Shown piece after piece: positions 39,461 to 50,590 of a DNA stretch of 64,000 nucleotides. Made by a program: the position numbers and the translations under genes. Each line of letters opens with the position of its first letter. Positions within the stretch are counted from its first letter, which is position 1. The notes below the pieces were generated by a model. That model searched no databases and was not told the origin of the DNA. It saw only the letters and a list, made by a program, of their open reading frames with translations. This DNA is from Lycium barbarum (taxonomy: Eukaryota > Streptophyta > Magnoliopsida > Solanales > Solanaceae): assembly GCF_019175385.1 (NCBI RefSeq), contig NC_083341.1, positions 23,878,203 through 23,942,202 on the forward strand. The letters are read 5' to 3'.

Positions 39461-39836
39461 ATGCCACCTATCCAACATTACACTATTGCTTGGCTATATA
39501 CAAAACAATGATTTCGTAAGTCTTTATTTCTTAGTTTTTATTTATTATTGTTTTTGTTATTACTTCTAATACTACTTGTTTGTACAGATTCTTCCAACTA
39601 TGGATGTTTTTCCACAACTTGACAAGGAAGTCGTTGTTTTATACGACAAAGGCGCTTTCTTCATGAAATACAAGATCTGTTAAAAGGCGCGCCTCAACAA
39701 TGGATGTAAAGAGTTTGTTGATGCAAAAGGCCTAAGGGAAGGGGATAAGTTGCATTTTCAAGTTTGTGATCTAGAGGATCACCTCCACTTCATTGTTACT
39801 AAAGTGGAGAAGACGGAGATCATAGATATTGATTAG
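39461..39836 (+). pseudogene. B3-like DNA-binding protein remnant inside the MULE
   Basis: A possible short first exon from ATG 39461 leads to a GTAAG at about 39516; after a TACAG acceptor near 39587 the frame from 39600 reads MDVFPQLDKEVVVLYDKG, a TAA at 39681, then LNNGCKEFVDAKGLREGDKL and HFIVTK to a TAG at 39836. The pattern (N)GW.EFV.A..L..GD.L.F is the second half of a plant B3 domain. It is about 78 codons, shorter than a full B3 domain (~100), and has one in-frame stop. It lies downstream of the transposase between the TIRs, so it is probably a captured or element-borne gene. Confidence 0.55.
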
Positions 39837-40172
39837 GTCGTCTCTTTCTATTTATGAAAAATGATGTTTGGTTTGATTTGTTTTGTTTTCGTTTACTTAA
39901 TGAAGTATGGTTTTGATTTATGATAGTATCCAAATTTTAGTATTTTATACTTTGCCCACAATATTGAACCAAAAAAATAGACACAACAATATCAAATGTA
40001 GTGCATTTTAACCAATATATATTCATTCGATTCATAAAAGTGTCTCCATATACAATTACACAAAATCACAAAATTTGGCCAACTTTGTGAGATTAACCTA
40101 TACCATAATATACTGCCTAAAATAGTCAAAATGCAGTGCAATTTAACCTATTATAATTACTAAAACTAAACA

Positions 40173-40572
40173 TCATCGAGTACAATTCCAAAATTGGAAC
40201 CAAATTGCAAACGACAACACTAGACCAAACACCAACTTCTTCCTAGTTCGTCTTGCACGAGCCTTTTCTTCCTCAAAACCTTTAACTCTCTTCAACAACC
40301 CATAAATGACTTTATTTGCTTGCTCGAGATGCCTTGGTTCGTACCAATTGAAGTAATTACATCCACCTCTAGCCTTCAAAGAATAAAAAAAAAAGCTTTT
40401 TGAATCAATTACGAGGAAGAATTCAGTAATGAAATAACCCATAAATAGTATACGCTTACCTCATCAATTGGGCACGAAAAAATCTCCTTCCGGGATTATT
40501 TGGACTCCATGAAATTTTCAATTCGCAAATACGCCCACATCGGCAAAACTCGATTCTTGAAGTGTTAGCCAT
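40173..40572 (-). pseudogene. GRF-type zinc-finger protein remnant inside the MULE
   Basis: Minus strand. Exon 1 (40572-40460): MANTSRIEFCRCGRIC and PNNPGRRFF, ending GATGAG|GTAAGC. Exon 2 (40373-40173): ARGGCNYFNWYEP, a basic coiled stretch (LLKRVKGFEEEKARARR) and a hydrophobic tail (LVFGLVLSFAIWFQFW), likely a membrane anchor. C-x-C-G...R(Y/F)F.C...C.(F/Y)(F/W)W is the plant GRF zinc finger. One base seems missing at RRFFR, shifting what should be a Cys-Pro; otherwise exon structure and splice sites look intact. It is convergent with the transposase and the B3 remnant. Confidence 0.65.
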
Positions 40573-40845
40573 TGTTGAAGCAAGATTAAAAGCAAACAAG
40601 AGAGATAGAGTAGAAAAAAATTAGTAAAACAACAATTAATTTGACTGAAAATTAATAATTTTGGAGCAATAATGGTTTTGGTGTATTTAGGGTTCACTAT
40701 AATGAATTGGGGAAGAAGAATATATATTTAAAAGTGGGTGGGGCAAATATTACCATTGAAGGGTCCATTTGGCCGTTATTTTTAGTCTAGCTCAGCGTGT
40801 TTAAGAGGCTCACGCGTCCACAAATCGGCAAGTGCACGCGTTGTG

Positions 40846-40975
40846 CCAAGCTGGCTCGACGTGTCCAAATGGCACAATAAAGGTTGTCTTGAAGGGTTCA
40901 TATAGTACGCCGCTTAGTTGAGGGGTCTAAGTGGAATATATGGGCAAGTTTGAGAGTCTGTCTATGACTTTAGCC
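40846..40975 (-). repeat. MULE right terminal inverted repeat
   Basis: Reverse complement starts GGCTAAAGTCATAGACAGAC. Such TIRs normally carry the transposase-binding site and promoter activity; here that is inferred from the family. Confidence 0.9.
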
Positions 40976-41137
40976 TAAAATAATTAAAAAGTTTCAAACA
41001 TGTTATTCATTATGCTGAATTTATACATGTAAATCTCTTCCTAACAAGCAACCAAATAACCCTTAAGGGAATAAATAGAGAAGTATGTCCTGATTGTTAT
41101 GAATACACTAAATTGTGGATGTCATAATTAGTATTCC

Positions 41138-41209
41138 CAGAGGCGGCTCTAAGGCTAGGCCAGTGAGGTCGTTGCCTTAGGCCCTAAAATTTGAAGGCCC
41201 CAAATTTAC

Positions 41210-41291
<82 letters not shown>

Positions 41292-41752
41292 ATATTTTTA
41301 TATAAATAATAGTGTAACATAATATTTTTTGTTATTATTAATATATAATTTATATAAATAATAGTGTAACATAATTTTTTATTTATTTTTGTTATTTGAT
41401 TGAGGTTATTTTATAACAATAAGTTCATAATTTATAATAATTTTCTTCACTTATTAATTAGTATATTTGCTTCACTCTTCGGTTTTAATTTTATCCTTTT
41501 TCTATAGGAATTATGTTATATACATCGACAACATAATGAATTTCTTCTAGACCTCAAGGTGGAAATCCACCAATTTATTCTTTGTTCTCTTCTTTCTATA
41601 TATATTATTTTATTTTATTTTTTGTCTGAATTATTTTGTTGTTTAGAAAGCCTTTTTTTTGTTAGTCTACAAATTTTTAGGAAATAAATTTAAGCTGAGG
41701 GCCTCTCAATACAATTTCGCCTTAGGCCACAATATCTTTTGAGCCGCCCCTG
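41138..41752. mobile_element. hAT MITE, 615 bp
   Basis: 8-bp flanks AGTATTCC (41130-41137) and AGTATCCC (41753-41760). Ends CAGAGGCGGCTCTAAGG and, reversed, CAGGGGCGGCTCAAAAG. The inner arms also pair (GCCTTAGGCC both sides). A (TTA)n(TTG)n microsatellite lies at 41209-41290. Copy A has no insertion at the matching place (~12362). Confidence 0.85.
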
Positions 41753-41760
41753 AGTATCCC

Positions 41761-42635
41761 TGCAGCTCCTAAAAAGCATTGCAACAGTTTTTTAAGGCCT
41801 ACAATTAAGCAGACAGCTTCAAATGTAACATGTGGCATCCATGTGAAGCGGCACGCGGTGAGCAGGCCACGAGGCACAAGGCGGGCATGCAAAAGGGATA
41901 CTTGTTGGCCATGCAACGGTGACACATGCGTGTCACTTGAGCATGACACATGTTTGCACCTAGGTTCCTCTTACCTTTTTTTTACTTCTATACATACCTC
42001 ATTCTACCTTCATCATTTGTACCAAGAACATCAGTTTCAAAAGAAATACAATATCTCTCTTCCTGCTTTTTTGATACATCTCTTATTGTCTTGTATTTTA
42101 TTATTATTATTATTATTATTATTTTCTTCGCCCATTTTTATTTGTCCTTGCTTTGATTTTACACACCCTTTAAAATGTAATAAATAAAATGACAATTTTA
42201 ATATATCACCTCAATTCTTTTTTTTAAATTAGAATGTTCAAATTACTACTCCCTTTGTTCACTTTAAACTTTTTACGTTGTTTAAGAAATAATAAATGAA
42301 GTGCATAATTTATGAATGTGCTCATATTAATTAGTGCATATTTTTATTGGATTTGAAAAATGATGTGAAGTGAGTAGTTAATACTATAGGTAAAACAAGA
42401 AAAAAAAGAGTATCATTCTCTTAATATGTTAAGTAAAAGTAAAAATATATTTTAGAAATACTGGATAAATAAAAGTGAACGGAAAAAGTAATAAAAAGAC
42501 GATTTTAGACCAATCTTGTCCCTTAAGGAAAGTGATTGTCATTTTTCCATCCAATCTCAGTCCTTGAGTACCCTTTCCTCTCCCTTGGCCAAAAAGTAAA
42601 GGAACCACGCAACACCATTTAACCCCAACACTTGA
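41761..42635. other. Single-copy segment of copy B, 5' flank of gene B
   Basis: 41770-42110 matches 12380-12715 of copy A and has the same TATA-like CTATACATACCTCATTC. 42200-42480 is AT-rich with a short run similar to plant 'tttaaactttttacgttg' MITE ends; 42500-42635 matches copy A after removal of the 12892-13398 element. Short frames at 41722-42187 show no domain. Confidence 0.45.
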
Positions 42636-45415
42636 ATGAAGTTGGGATTTTCATCTTCCGCCTCTTCGTCGCCGGATACAGTTGCTGGACCATCGGCTAC
42701 AGTGCGGAGCGATTTCGAGTTTAACTGCACCATCTACTGATTCCGTTAATGTGCCTTGTAAAACTACTACTACTCCCTCCTTGCTTTCTGGTAGTGCTTC
42801 TTCCGCCTCTCCGTGGGCGGTACAGTTACCGGAACGACTTTCAGTTCAACTGCACCATCTACTGATACCGCTACTAGTACTATGCCTCCTAAAACTTGCA
42901 CACATTTCGCTTTTTCTCCAAAACCTTGCGATTCTACTTACTCATATTTTATTTTGTGTTCTGCAGTGCCTCTGTTTTCGAATGCCAGCTGCTCAACAGA
43001 GATTTCTTCATCGTCTTCGGTTTCGGCAATGACTACTACAGTAACTGCCACGTCAGCGTCTTCTCTCTCTGGAAAAGCATCTGCATCAACTTCTTCTTCT
43101 TCTTCTTCACAACAACAACCGATCGCCTCTGCAACGGAATTTGGTAATGTTTTCTTCCTTTTTTAAATGTCCAATTGTTTAAGCTATGTGCGTTGTTAAT
43201 AAGGACCGATTAAAAGCACTGAAACAACTTCTCTAACCGTTTCGCCTATTGCTCCTTCGGATTCACTATCATCTGCCACGTCATCGTCTTCGGTTTCGGC
43301 AATTTTTTGATGTCTAATGTTTAAGTTGTGTGCGTTGTATGATTGAAGGTTTCATTCAATGTTAGGAAGAGAAATTAATTTCAATTCCTAGTTGTGTGAT
43401 TTCTGTTGCTTAATTCTAGTGTTGATGTACAGTTTTCTAATTGCTTAGGGAAGTATATTTAGGGTTAAATTCAGTACAAGTTCCTCTTCCAATCATTTTT
43501 GTGTTGCTTGCTCCAATATTTGGCCATACATTTTGATAAGCATTCTACTTGGGAATTTTTTGGAACTGCTTTGGATCTTGAAAATATTTTGAAGATAAAT
43601 TTTCAAAGTCTGATCAAATTTCATGGCCAAACAGATATTGATGATAAGTTTTCAAAATCTGATAAAACAAATCTATGGCCAAACACTAGCTTAGATTCCT
43701 CTGCTACAGCAAGGTATGCGCCTCTGTTTTCCTGGCTTCTGACTAGTATGCCTTTGTTTGGACTATTCTCGTTCGATTTGGTTAACCTTAGAATAGGACT
43801 TTTGAGGAAAATTAGAGGCCAATTTGCCATCGTGCACCAAAGCAAGCTATGCTTGATGATAGGGCTAGAGCTTGTGAAGATGATATGTATCTTACCTCAA
43901 CTCCTTTAGGTCAGCCTCACTCTTTCTTTTCATCGGCTAGCCATTGAGCTATTTGAGAGTATTGTAACATTTATATTGCCCTCATTTTTGCAATGTCATG
44001 AGTTATTTTTCCATAGAGTTTTCCGTAGGATCTTTAAAAAAAGGTAGCCCTCATTTTTGCAATGTCATGAGTTTTTTCCATAGAGTTTTGTGTAGGATCA
44101 TAGGTATGAAGTACGATGTTCCTTTTTGAGATATTTTTGCCAAGTACCTTTCGAATTATCTTGGTTGGCTACCATAGCTCTTTAAAAAAAAAAAAAAAAA
44201 AAAGAGAGAGCTCAACTCAGCCCTTGGGAAAATGATCAAGTTCTAGCGGCCTTGCTGGTATGTTTGCTTGTGTAATGATCATGGTTTGCAGCTGATAAGA
44301 GTCCATTTCTTTGCTTTACACTCTCCTACATTTGTCTTTTAAGTCAACTAAGTGAAATTATTACTTTCCAACCTTTCATGTTGCTGACCTTTTTTTTGTT
44401 TATATGCAGTAACTGTCCCTGATAGCTGCCCCCCCGAGAAGGACGAGGTTGCTGCAATTTTGGCAAGGCAACGTGAGAAGTTTTTGTCCTGCCAAGCTGC
44501 TAGGCCAGCTCAAGGCAGAGGGGAAAATGAAAGGCACGCTTGGGTCTTTGGAGCCACGGGGTTTGAAAGTACAAGCTCAAACAAGCCCGTCGGTGATGCT
44601 GCTCATATACCTGCTGCTACTGCTGAACAGAAGTATGGAGAGTCCAAGCCGTGCAGTGTTCCCAGCTCGCAGCCTGCTGGGGAGGAGGAGCCTTACCTTC
44701 CACCTGTCGATCTTCTGGACTCAACAATCGATATGTGGGTACGGGTTGTCGCGAATAAGAAGACAGATCAAGAGGTCACTGAAGAGGGGCTTAGTCACTT
44801 TTACGATGTCAGTTTCTCTCCTTTTATTTTTCCTTGATGTAGTTAGCCTCTCCTTTCTCCTTTGTTTTCTCTTCTGTTTCCTTTCTTGACCTTTTTTTCT
44901 CCTTTTTGTAGGGCATTAACTATTTCTGTCTTCTGTCTGAACGCCTTCAAGTAGTCACTGACAAGTATAACGAGGCGGTAAAAGCCTATAGGAAGCTCGA
45001 GGACTCTGAAAGGGAGAGGCTTGAACATGAGTTGCATGGGGCTGCAAACACGATAACCACTCTCACTGATGAGAAGGAATCCCTTTTGCAGGTCCAGATG
45101 ATCCTTCACCAGAAGATTTTCGAGCTTACAAAGGAATTGAAGGAGGCCGGTCCTGCTGCTATCCAGAAATACAAGGCCTCCTCTTTGTACAGACAGGAAC
45201 TCATGGAGTATGCTGCTCCTTACATGGGAAAAGGGGTGAAGCTGGCCGTAGAGAAGATCAAGGCTAAAGACCCCACGTTTGACCTGAAGACCTACGGCCT
45301 GGAGATGTACATTCTTCCTCCTGAAGCTGATTACGACGAATTCTCATCAAACAAGGAAGGTGATGGTGGTGCCGATCAGGATCAGAATGAGGTGAAGCCA
45401 AGTGCTGCAGCTTGA
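42636..45415 (+). CDS. Coiled-coil protein gene, copy B (3' exons intact, 5' uncertain)
   Basis: Same gene as at 13580-16672. Supported exons: ~42967-43141 (VPLFSNASCS..., Ser-rich, with a (TTC)n tract and QQQ, ends ATEFG before GTAATG); 44410-44807 (VTVPDSCPPEKDEVAAILA ... FYD before GTCAGT); 44912-45415 (GINYFCLLSERLQVVTDKY, coiled coil, tail ending EVKPSAAA). The last two exons are fully open and encode about 300 residues. Exon 2 lacks one heptad (RDELEKA, 21 bp) that copy A keeps. ATG 42636 opens MKLGFSSSASSSP but stops after 35 codons, and the 5' part shows a partial internal duplication (42655-42770 versus 42810-42885), so the true start is unresolved. No enzyme or binding motif was recognised. 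The coiled coil plus tail recalls C-termini of plant gag-like proteins (inference). Probably soluble: no signal peptide or membrane segment. Confidence 0.5.
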
Positions 45416-45826
45416 ACATTTGGTGGAAGGAGCAAGTTTATGAGATTTTGTTCATAGATGTGTTGTTGACGTAACTGCCGAAGATGGCAATGATCCCCTG
45501 AGCTTAGCATGAAGCTCTTTTTGTTTTACCTATGCTTAGCCAATGCTACTTTTTTGGCTACTCTGTCTCTGTAACTAGTATGTTTTGCTGCTGCATGGAA
45601 ATTTATGGAGGCGTTAATAGAGTATGTAATGAATGTGCTAAGATCATGTCTCTGCAGTATATAAGATGTTACTTTTGTCTGTGCAGTGTGCTGTGATTTT
45701 TCGGAGAAGTGAACCAGAAAGAGACCTATTACTTTAAAGAGTTTAAGTCGTATACACGTGTGTAAGAAATTCTTACACTTATTTTCAAGGTTACAAGTTC
45801 CCACATTTTAGGATGGTTACATGTGG

Positions 45827-46050
45827 NNNNNNNNNNNNNNNNNNNNNNNNNNNNNNNNNNNNNNNNNNNNNNNNNNNNNNNNNNNNNNNNNNNNNNNNNN
45901 NNNNNNNNNNNNNNNNNNNNNNNNNNNNNNNNNNNNNNNNNNNNNNNNNNNNNNNNNNNNNNNNNNNNNNNNNNNNNNNNNNNNNNNNNNNNNNNNNNNN
46001 NNNNNNNNNNNNNNNNNNNNNNNNNNNNNNNNNNNNNNNNNNNNNNNNNN
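45827..46050. other. Assembly gap (224 N)
   Basis: A run of N in the 3' flank of gene B. The bases on both sides (ACATGTGG ... TATCTTTTGAGTG) are directly adjacent in copy A (about 17153-17175), so little or no unique sequence may be missing. Confidence 0.99.
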
Positions 46051-46488
46051 TATCTTTTGAGTGACCTGAAGTGTAAGATATTTCCTACACGATATATATT
46101 CAGTGTAAATTTTTTACTAGTAAAAAATGGTTATTAAGTTGGAGCTTTCAATATAAGGAAGTTCATATCAAGTACCTAAAGCAAAGTTGAAGATCAAGGT
46201 TATTTACAAAACCACAGTGAAGTGTAAAACTAGGTGCTTCTAGCCTTTTGGTCATATGAAGTGCGTACCATTTTGTTCTGGTTTCAGAATTTGCAGTTTT
46301 ATGGGTTTTTATAATAATAACATACCCAATGAAATCCACAATGTGGGGTCTGGGGAGGGTAAAGTATATGGATAATTTTTAGTGTAAATAAATTTGTACA
46401 TAGCAGTAATTCTTCATATAGTTTCAATTTTCAAAAAACAAGCTATTTTATGGCCGACAGTAAACCACATTTTGATCAAGGTAGCCGT

Positions 46489-46752
46489 CAGGGGCGAATT
46501 TAGGTAGAAAATTTGGGGCAGGTGAACCAATGATCTCTACGTAAAACTAGGTATTTTACGTGTATATGTTCTAAAATTGATATAATATTACCTGTTGGAA
46601 TGCATGCTACAACAAGGCAATATGGTGCTCTTGGTTGAAGGTCGAGATATTTCCCTAGAAGACTTAGGATCAATTTCCACTTAACACGTTTTTTTTCTTC
46701 TTTTTTTTTTTAGCGGTGAACCCATATTTTTAAAATCCTAGATTCGCCTCTG
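46489..46752. mobile_element. hAT MITE, 264 bp
   Basis: Ends CAGGGGCGAATTTAGG and, reversed, CAGAGGCGAATCTAGG. 8-bp flanks GTAGCCGT (46481-46488) and GCAGCTGT (46753-46760) differ at two places. No coding capacity. Confidence 0.7.
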
Positions 46753-46997
46753 GCAGCTGTTAATTGGGAAAAGTCAATTTAGGATAGCTGGAGTGGTTAG
46801 ATGACTCATTTTAGTAAAGTGGTGAGTCGTTTTTTAGCCCAGCCTTGGAAGTGCGAATTCAAGTTATCATTTTTTTTTATTTTTTTTTGCCAACTCCTTA
46901 ATGACACCTCTATTGTTTTGTAATATAACCTGTTTTAAACTAATTATAACATATTAATCCTTTATTGCCATAAGAGAAAAAGAAAGAGAATTCAAAG

Positions 46998-47082
46998 GTG
47001 GGTAAGGTATGCGTACATCCTACCCTCCTCAGACCCACTTGTGGAATTACACTGGGTTTTTTGTTGTTGTTGTTGTAGTAGT
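46998..47082 (+). mobile_element. 5'-truncated SINE/RTE tail, 85 bp
   Basis: The 20-bp flank repeat AAAAGAAAGAGAATTCAAAG (46978-46997) recurs at 47083-47102 with one change. Between lie GGTATGCGTACATCCTACCC, CAGACCCAC...GTGGAATTACACTGGG and a (TTG)n tail, as in the 3' end of the Solanaceae TS SINE and of RTE LINEs. Confidence 0.8.
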
Positions 47083-47102
47083 AAAAGAAAGACAATTCAA
47101 AG

Positions 47103-48035
47103 ACATGATGTAAGTAATATTTTGCATTATCAAACCTTAACTGTTTTGTCATGCCTGTTTTAAGCTTTGTAACCTGTATCACATCCTTCAACAAAGTCTA
47201 TGCAACTAGAAATCGCGAAATATTTTTTTGTTTCTTCTAAGATTTGAACCCCGATCTCTAAGAATTACACTCATTTCTTGTCCACGACGCCACAGCCTTG
47301 GTAACTGGTACGTCTTATTATAACTTCGTGTTAACTGAGATTTTTAATTAGTTATGCAAGGGGTAAGCCAGTTATGCGTGTATTAGTCTGCTTCTCATTC
47401 TCCTGATACAAGTAATTAAGTTAGAGAAGTTAGCAAATGAAAAGTTCTGTTTCTTCGAGTGGAGTTAGATTGAATTTGAAAAACTCGTACATTTGAGATC
47501 ATTTAACATAATTGTCTTTCAACTTTACCCCTTGATAATAGATTATCTTTACCAAAAGATGCAACTCTATCTATCTGTACTGTTTGCCAGAATTTTAGAG
47601 GAAGACATCTTGATGAATGGAACTCACCAATCTAAACACTTCATTCGTTTTTATTTTCCTTTGGTATTCATTTACAGCATGGGGTAGAGTAAAACGGTTC
47701 ATTAAACACATCCTGCGATCTATATAATTCTGTATATAGTCCTAATTTTGTATTTCATTTCACGAGGAATAGTGCGCATATTTTCTTCTTTATGACTCAT
47801 TGGAAATTTAGAATGGACTGCCTAGTGAGCAGTGCAAATTCTGAAATTAAAAGAATCATAGAAGTTGGGAATATTTCATAATTTAAGTTAGGATTTTGCT
47901 AACAAATGTACCCATCTTTTATTTTCCTAAATTGCCCTTACTTTTTATTTCAGCACACTCAAATTAGAGACATTTTGGTCATTTCATCAAAAAGCCCCAA
48001 CTTCCTTGGCTGCTTCTCTCGATCCCGATCCCGAG
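47103..48035. other. Noncoding, no gene seen
   Basis: AT-rich intergenic DNA. A 64-codon frame at 47493-47687 shows no domain or codon bias that I can recognise. 47215-47300 holds a short GC-richer piece with GATTTGAACCCCGATCTC, possibly an old tRNA-derived SINE scrap. Confidence 0.4.
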
Positions 48036-48273
48036 CCCGTTTGGATTGGCTTATAATTTGCTTATAAGCTGTTTTTAGTTTTTTTGAGTGTTTGACTGAC
48101 CAACTTAAAGTCATTTTGTGCTTAAAATAAGCTCAAAAAAATAATTGGGCACATTTGATTTAGCTTATCTAAAGCAGCTTATAAGCTTAAACAGCTTATA
48201 AGCCAAAAAAAAAAAGTTAGACTACCCCAACTTATTTTTTTTAGCTTATAAGGCATAAGCCCATCCAAACAGG
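48036..48273. mobile_element. MITE with CCCGTTTGGAT / ATCCAAACAGG ends
   Basis: Left CCCGTTTGGATTGGCTTATA, right GCATAAGCCCATCCAAACAGG reversed gives the same ends. Many internal GCTTATAAGC palindromes allow a foldback. This end type is a common plant MITE; TSD not resolved. Confidence 0.65.
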
Positions 48274-49372
48274 TTTGCATCTCCCAGTCCAAATAAGTTC
48301 TCCAATCTTTCCTTCCAAGATCTTTTTTCTCTTCATTTTGCCAATTTCCATGTACTTATTTCTTTCTCTTCTTCATCATTTGATTAGCAAGGTTTCCTGA
48401 GCAATAAATGATCTAAGAAATTCCTTCTCTTTTTGTTCTATGCTACTTTTTCTTCTTTATTCAAAGACATTAACACCATGCTCTAAAAATGGCGTGAAAA
48501 GAATGAAGCTTCAGATAAGCACTGCGATTACAGAGATTAGGATGACGACACTGGTTTATTATGACAGCTTTTTAGAATATGTTTGCACTCTATTGAAGAG
48601 AGGAATGAAAACCCAGCTATTTAATTTAACCTAATGAACCCAACTGTTTAATTAATATTATCACAAATAAATGATAGTTCGCTTAGGTTCTTGATTCTTC
48701 CATTGTTGACACTTTCGACAGGAATTTTGCCCTGTTTTTGAGGTGGGTTATGTGGAGGGGGCGAAGTTAGGTGGAGAAAGCTGAAAGGTAACTACCATAC
48801 TATCTCTCCTCGCTGGAAGTCTTAACTGCATATTGATAACTTAAAGGGTTTTGCTAACATACTACATGAAAGAGGAGAGATATGCCTGATATCAGCAATG
48901 AAAGAATAGGATTAGCAACTCCAGTTCAAACAATGACATCAAAATAACCACCACATTGGATTGCTGATGAGGATACAAGAATAACTCAGTTCAATTCTGA
49001 ACCCATAACAGCTGTGGACAGTCATATGTCATAAGATATTGATTTACCCTCATTGGTACACAAAGAGGAAACATTTGCTGCTTAGAAGCATCATGCAGCG
49101 AGCAAAACAAAATCATTTTCGCTAAAGCTACAATTGCAACATGCTTCCATTCATGATTTAAGAAACTAGAATTTGGCATGGTCCTATTCATTACACGTTG
49201 GAACAAAGATAGCACAAGAAACAGTCAACTCATAACTAGAAAACTTTTCTATAAACTTCATTGCATAGACAAACAAAAAGAAAATAAAGCTACAATTTCA
49301 GTCTTCCTTCAACGAAGAAAGCTGTTGCCCAACAAAAATTTCCCAAGTCAGCAATGAGATATCCGAATTTCT
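48274..49372. other. Intergenic, includes 3' flank of the Sec61-beta gene
   Basis: 48290-48480 has a pyrimidine-rich, UTR-like run; the 64-codon frame at 48440-48634 and the minus 74-codon frame at 48991-49215 have no recognised domain. The 3' UTR of the minus-strand Sec61-beta gene should lie just below 49373. Confidence 0.4.
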
Positions 49373-49627
49373 CTAGGCCTCTCTGCGGACAAAGTAAAGC
49401 TTACCCATGACATGAAGGATCGCGACAAAGGCTATGAAGCCAATACTCATCACAAGCACAACATTGGGGGATATCTTGAGTCCGGGGGAATCGTCAGTGT
49501 AAAATTGAAGCATGGTACCACCTGCTGCTCCTGCACTTCCGCCACCAGCAGTGGTCTTCCTTCGACGTAGGTTAGCAGCATTTGCTGCAGCAGTCCCCCT
49601 TTGCGGTCCGCCTCCACCCAAAGCCAT
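49373..49627 (-). CDS. Sec61 translocon subunit beta
   Basis: 84-residue small subunit of the ER Sec61 protein-conducting channel. It supports insertion and translocation of nascent chains and sits in the ER membrane as a tail-anchored protein. Visible: a Gly/Ala-rich, basic cytosolic N-terminus ([22 protein letters not shown]); the conserved linker [20 protein letters not shown]; one C-terminal membrane helix ([20 protein letters not shown]) and a short lumenal KLYFVRREA. Length is normal for plants. The start is the ATG at 49625-49627; the in-frame TTG two codons upstream is not needed. Coding is in one exon, with a probable 5'-UTR intron upstream. This is the only clearly intact gene in the window. 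Confidence 0.95.
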   Translation of the reverse strand: MALGGGGPQRGTAAANAANLRRRKTTAGGGSAGAAGGTMLQFYTDDSPGLKISPNVVLVMSIGFIAFVAILHVMGKLYFVRREA

Positions 49628-49636
49628 TTCCAATCA

Positions 49637-50590
49637 CTGTTTCAAAGTATTGAACAAAAGTTTAGTACGAAGTTCACATAAATCTTTCAACATACTAATA
49701 TATTGCACGTCCTCAAACACAGTGAACGTATGAAAGACAGTAAACAGCTAATAATCAAATAATTGCAGGATTGATCGACTAATGGGAACATGGTAACTAT
49801 TGCATCCAGGCATTGCAACAATACATTACGAGTATGGAGTTAATATATCCCTTCTGATATTTATCCATCACAACCTCTAAAGGAATTAAAAATACATCCA
49901 ATATCAGTCAAAAGTTTAATCAACTCAACCATCAAAGTCAAATTAGGCCACACAGATGGGTATTAGTTAAGACATTAGTACAATTTTTGAATTATTCACT
50001 TGCTACTCGTGTCAGCAATTTCTTGTATATTTGGCCCTCCTACCGTCTAGATTATATACAAATGCTTTTAGGGTAATAATTTCTGTTTACGTACCAAACA
50101 CAAGAAAATAATTAAGGAACCCACTCATTTTCCTTCATATCAAACACACCCTAACCCTAAGTTAAACTTACATGTACTCAATTTAGGTAAGGAACAGACT
50201 AATCTAATCACTCATTACCACCACAAATTTCAGATTTCACAGAATCAGTCACCAATTTCTAAATCATCAGCATAAATTCACATCGCCGTTTCGAAAAAAT
50301 CAAAAAAACATTTTTTTTCTAATAACATGCTATCATCTAGACAAAACCCTACCCGAAAGATCAAATGTCAAAACCATCAGATCATAAAAATATCAACACA
50401 ATTTCAAATTCTTAGATCCGATTTCAGATCTAAATTAACCATCAGCAATAATTAACAAATGCATGTATAAATCCTAATACATCTGCAGGTAACAACGCAA
50501 ATTCATACAAAAAAAAGAAAAATAAAATTTAGAGAGGAGAAAAATACCTTAGAATGCTGAAAACTAAGGAAAAATTGAAAATTAAAATAC
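49637..50590 (-). other. 5'-UTR intron of the Sec61-beta gene (predicted)
   Basis: Minus strand: acceptor GAAACAG|TGATTGG lies ten bases before the ATG (intron end 49637). Two donors TTCTAAG|GTATTTT are possible, at 50590 and 50547, inside a short direct repeat. The T-rich body and pyrimidine/A-rich exon 1 (about 50591-50650) fit a plant leader intron. Long leader introns often raise expression of housekeeping genes; no expression evidence here. Confidence 0.65.

Larger units (their letters stand above)
25716..40975 (+). mobile_element. Large MuDR-like element (MULE), 15.3 kb with nested insertions
   Basis: A perfect 9-bp TSD, TAAAATAAT (25707-25715, 40976-40984), surrounds TIRs of about 130 bp beginning GGCTAAAGTCATAG. 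Between them lie a MuDR-type transposase, a B3-like remnant and a GRF-finger remnant. Removing the nested LTR-like element (27092-29526) and hAT (29669-36456) with their TSDs leaves about 6.0 kb, a normal size for an autonomous plant MULE. The site is uninterrupted in copy A (near 12230-12240). Confidence 0.95.

Noticed and set aside
44449..44889. 146-codon frame overlapping exon 3 of gene B
   Set aside because: Wrong frame relative to the exon that is conserved with splice sites in both copies; it is a shadow.
45813..46137. Three open frames spanning the N gap
   Set aside because: Artefacts of unknown bases read as X codons.
47215..47300. Possible tRNA gene
   Set aside because: Only a B-box-like GATTTGAACC word; no cloverleaf and no A box could be built.
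49628..49633. Upstream in-frame TTG start for Sec61-beta
   Set aside because: A normal ATG lies two codons downstream in good plant context (GGAAATGGC).
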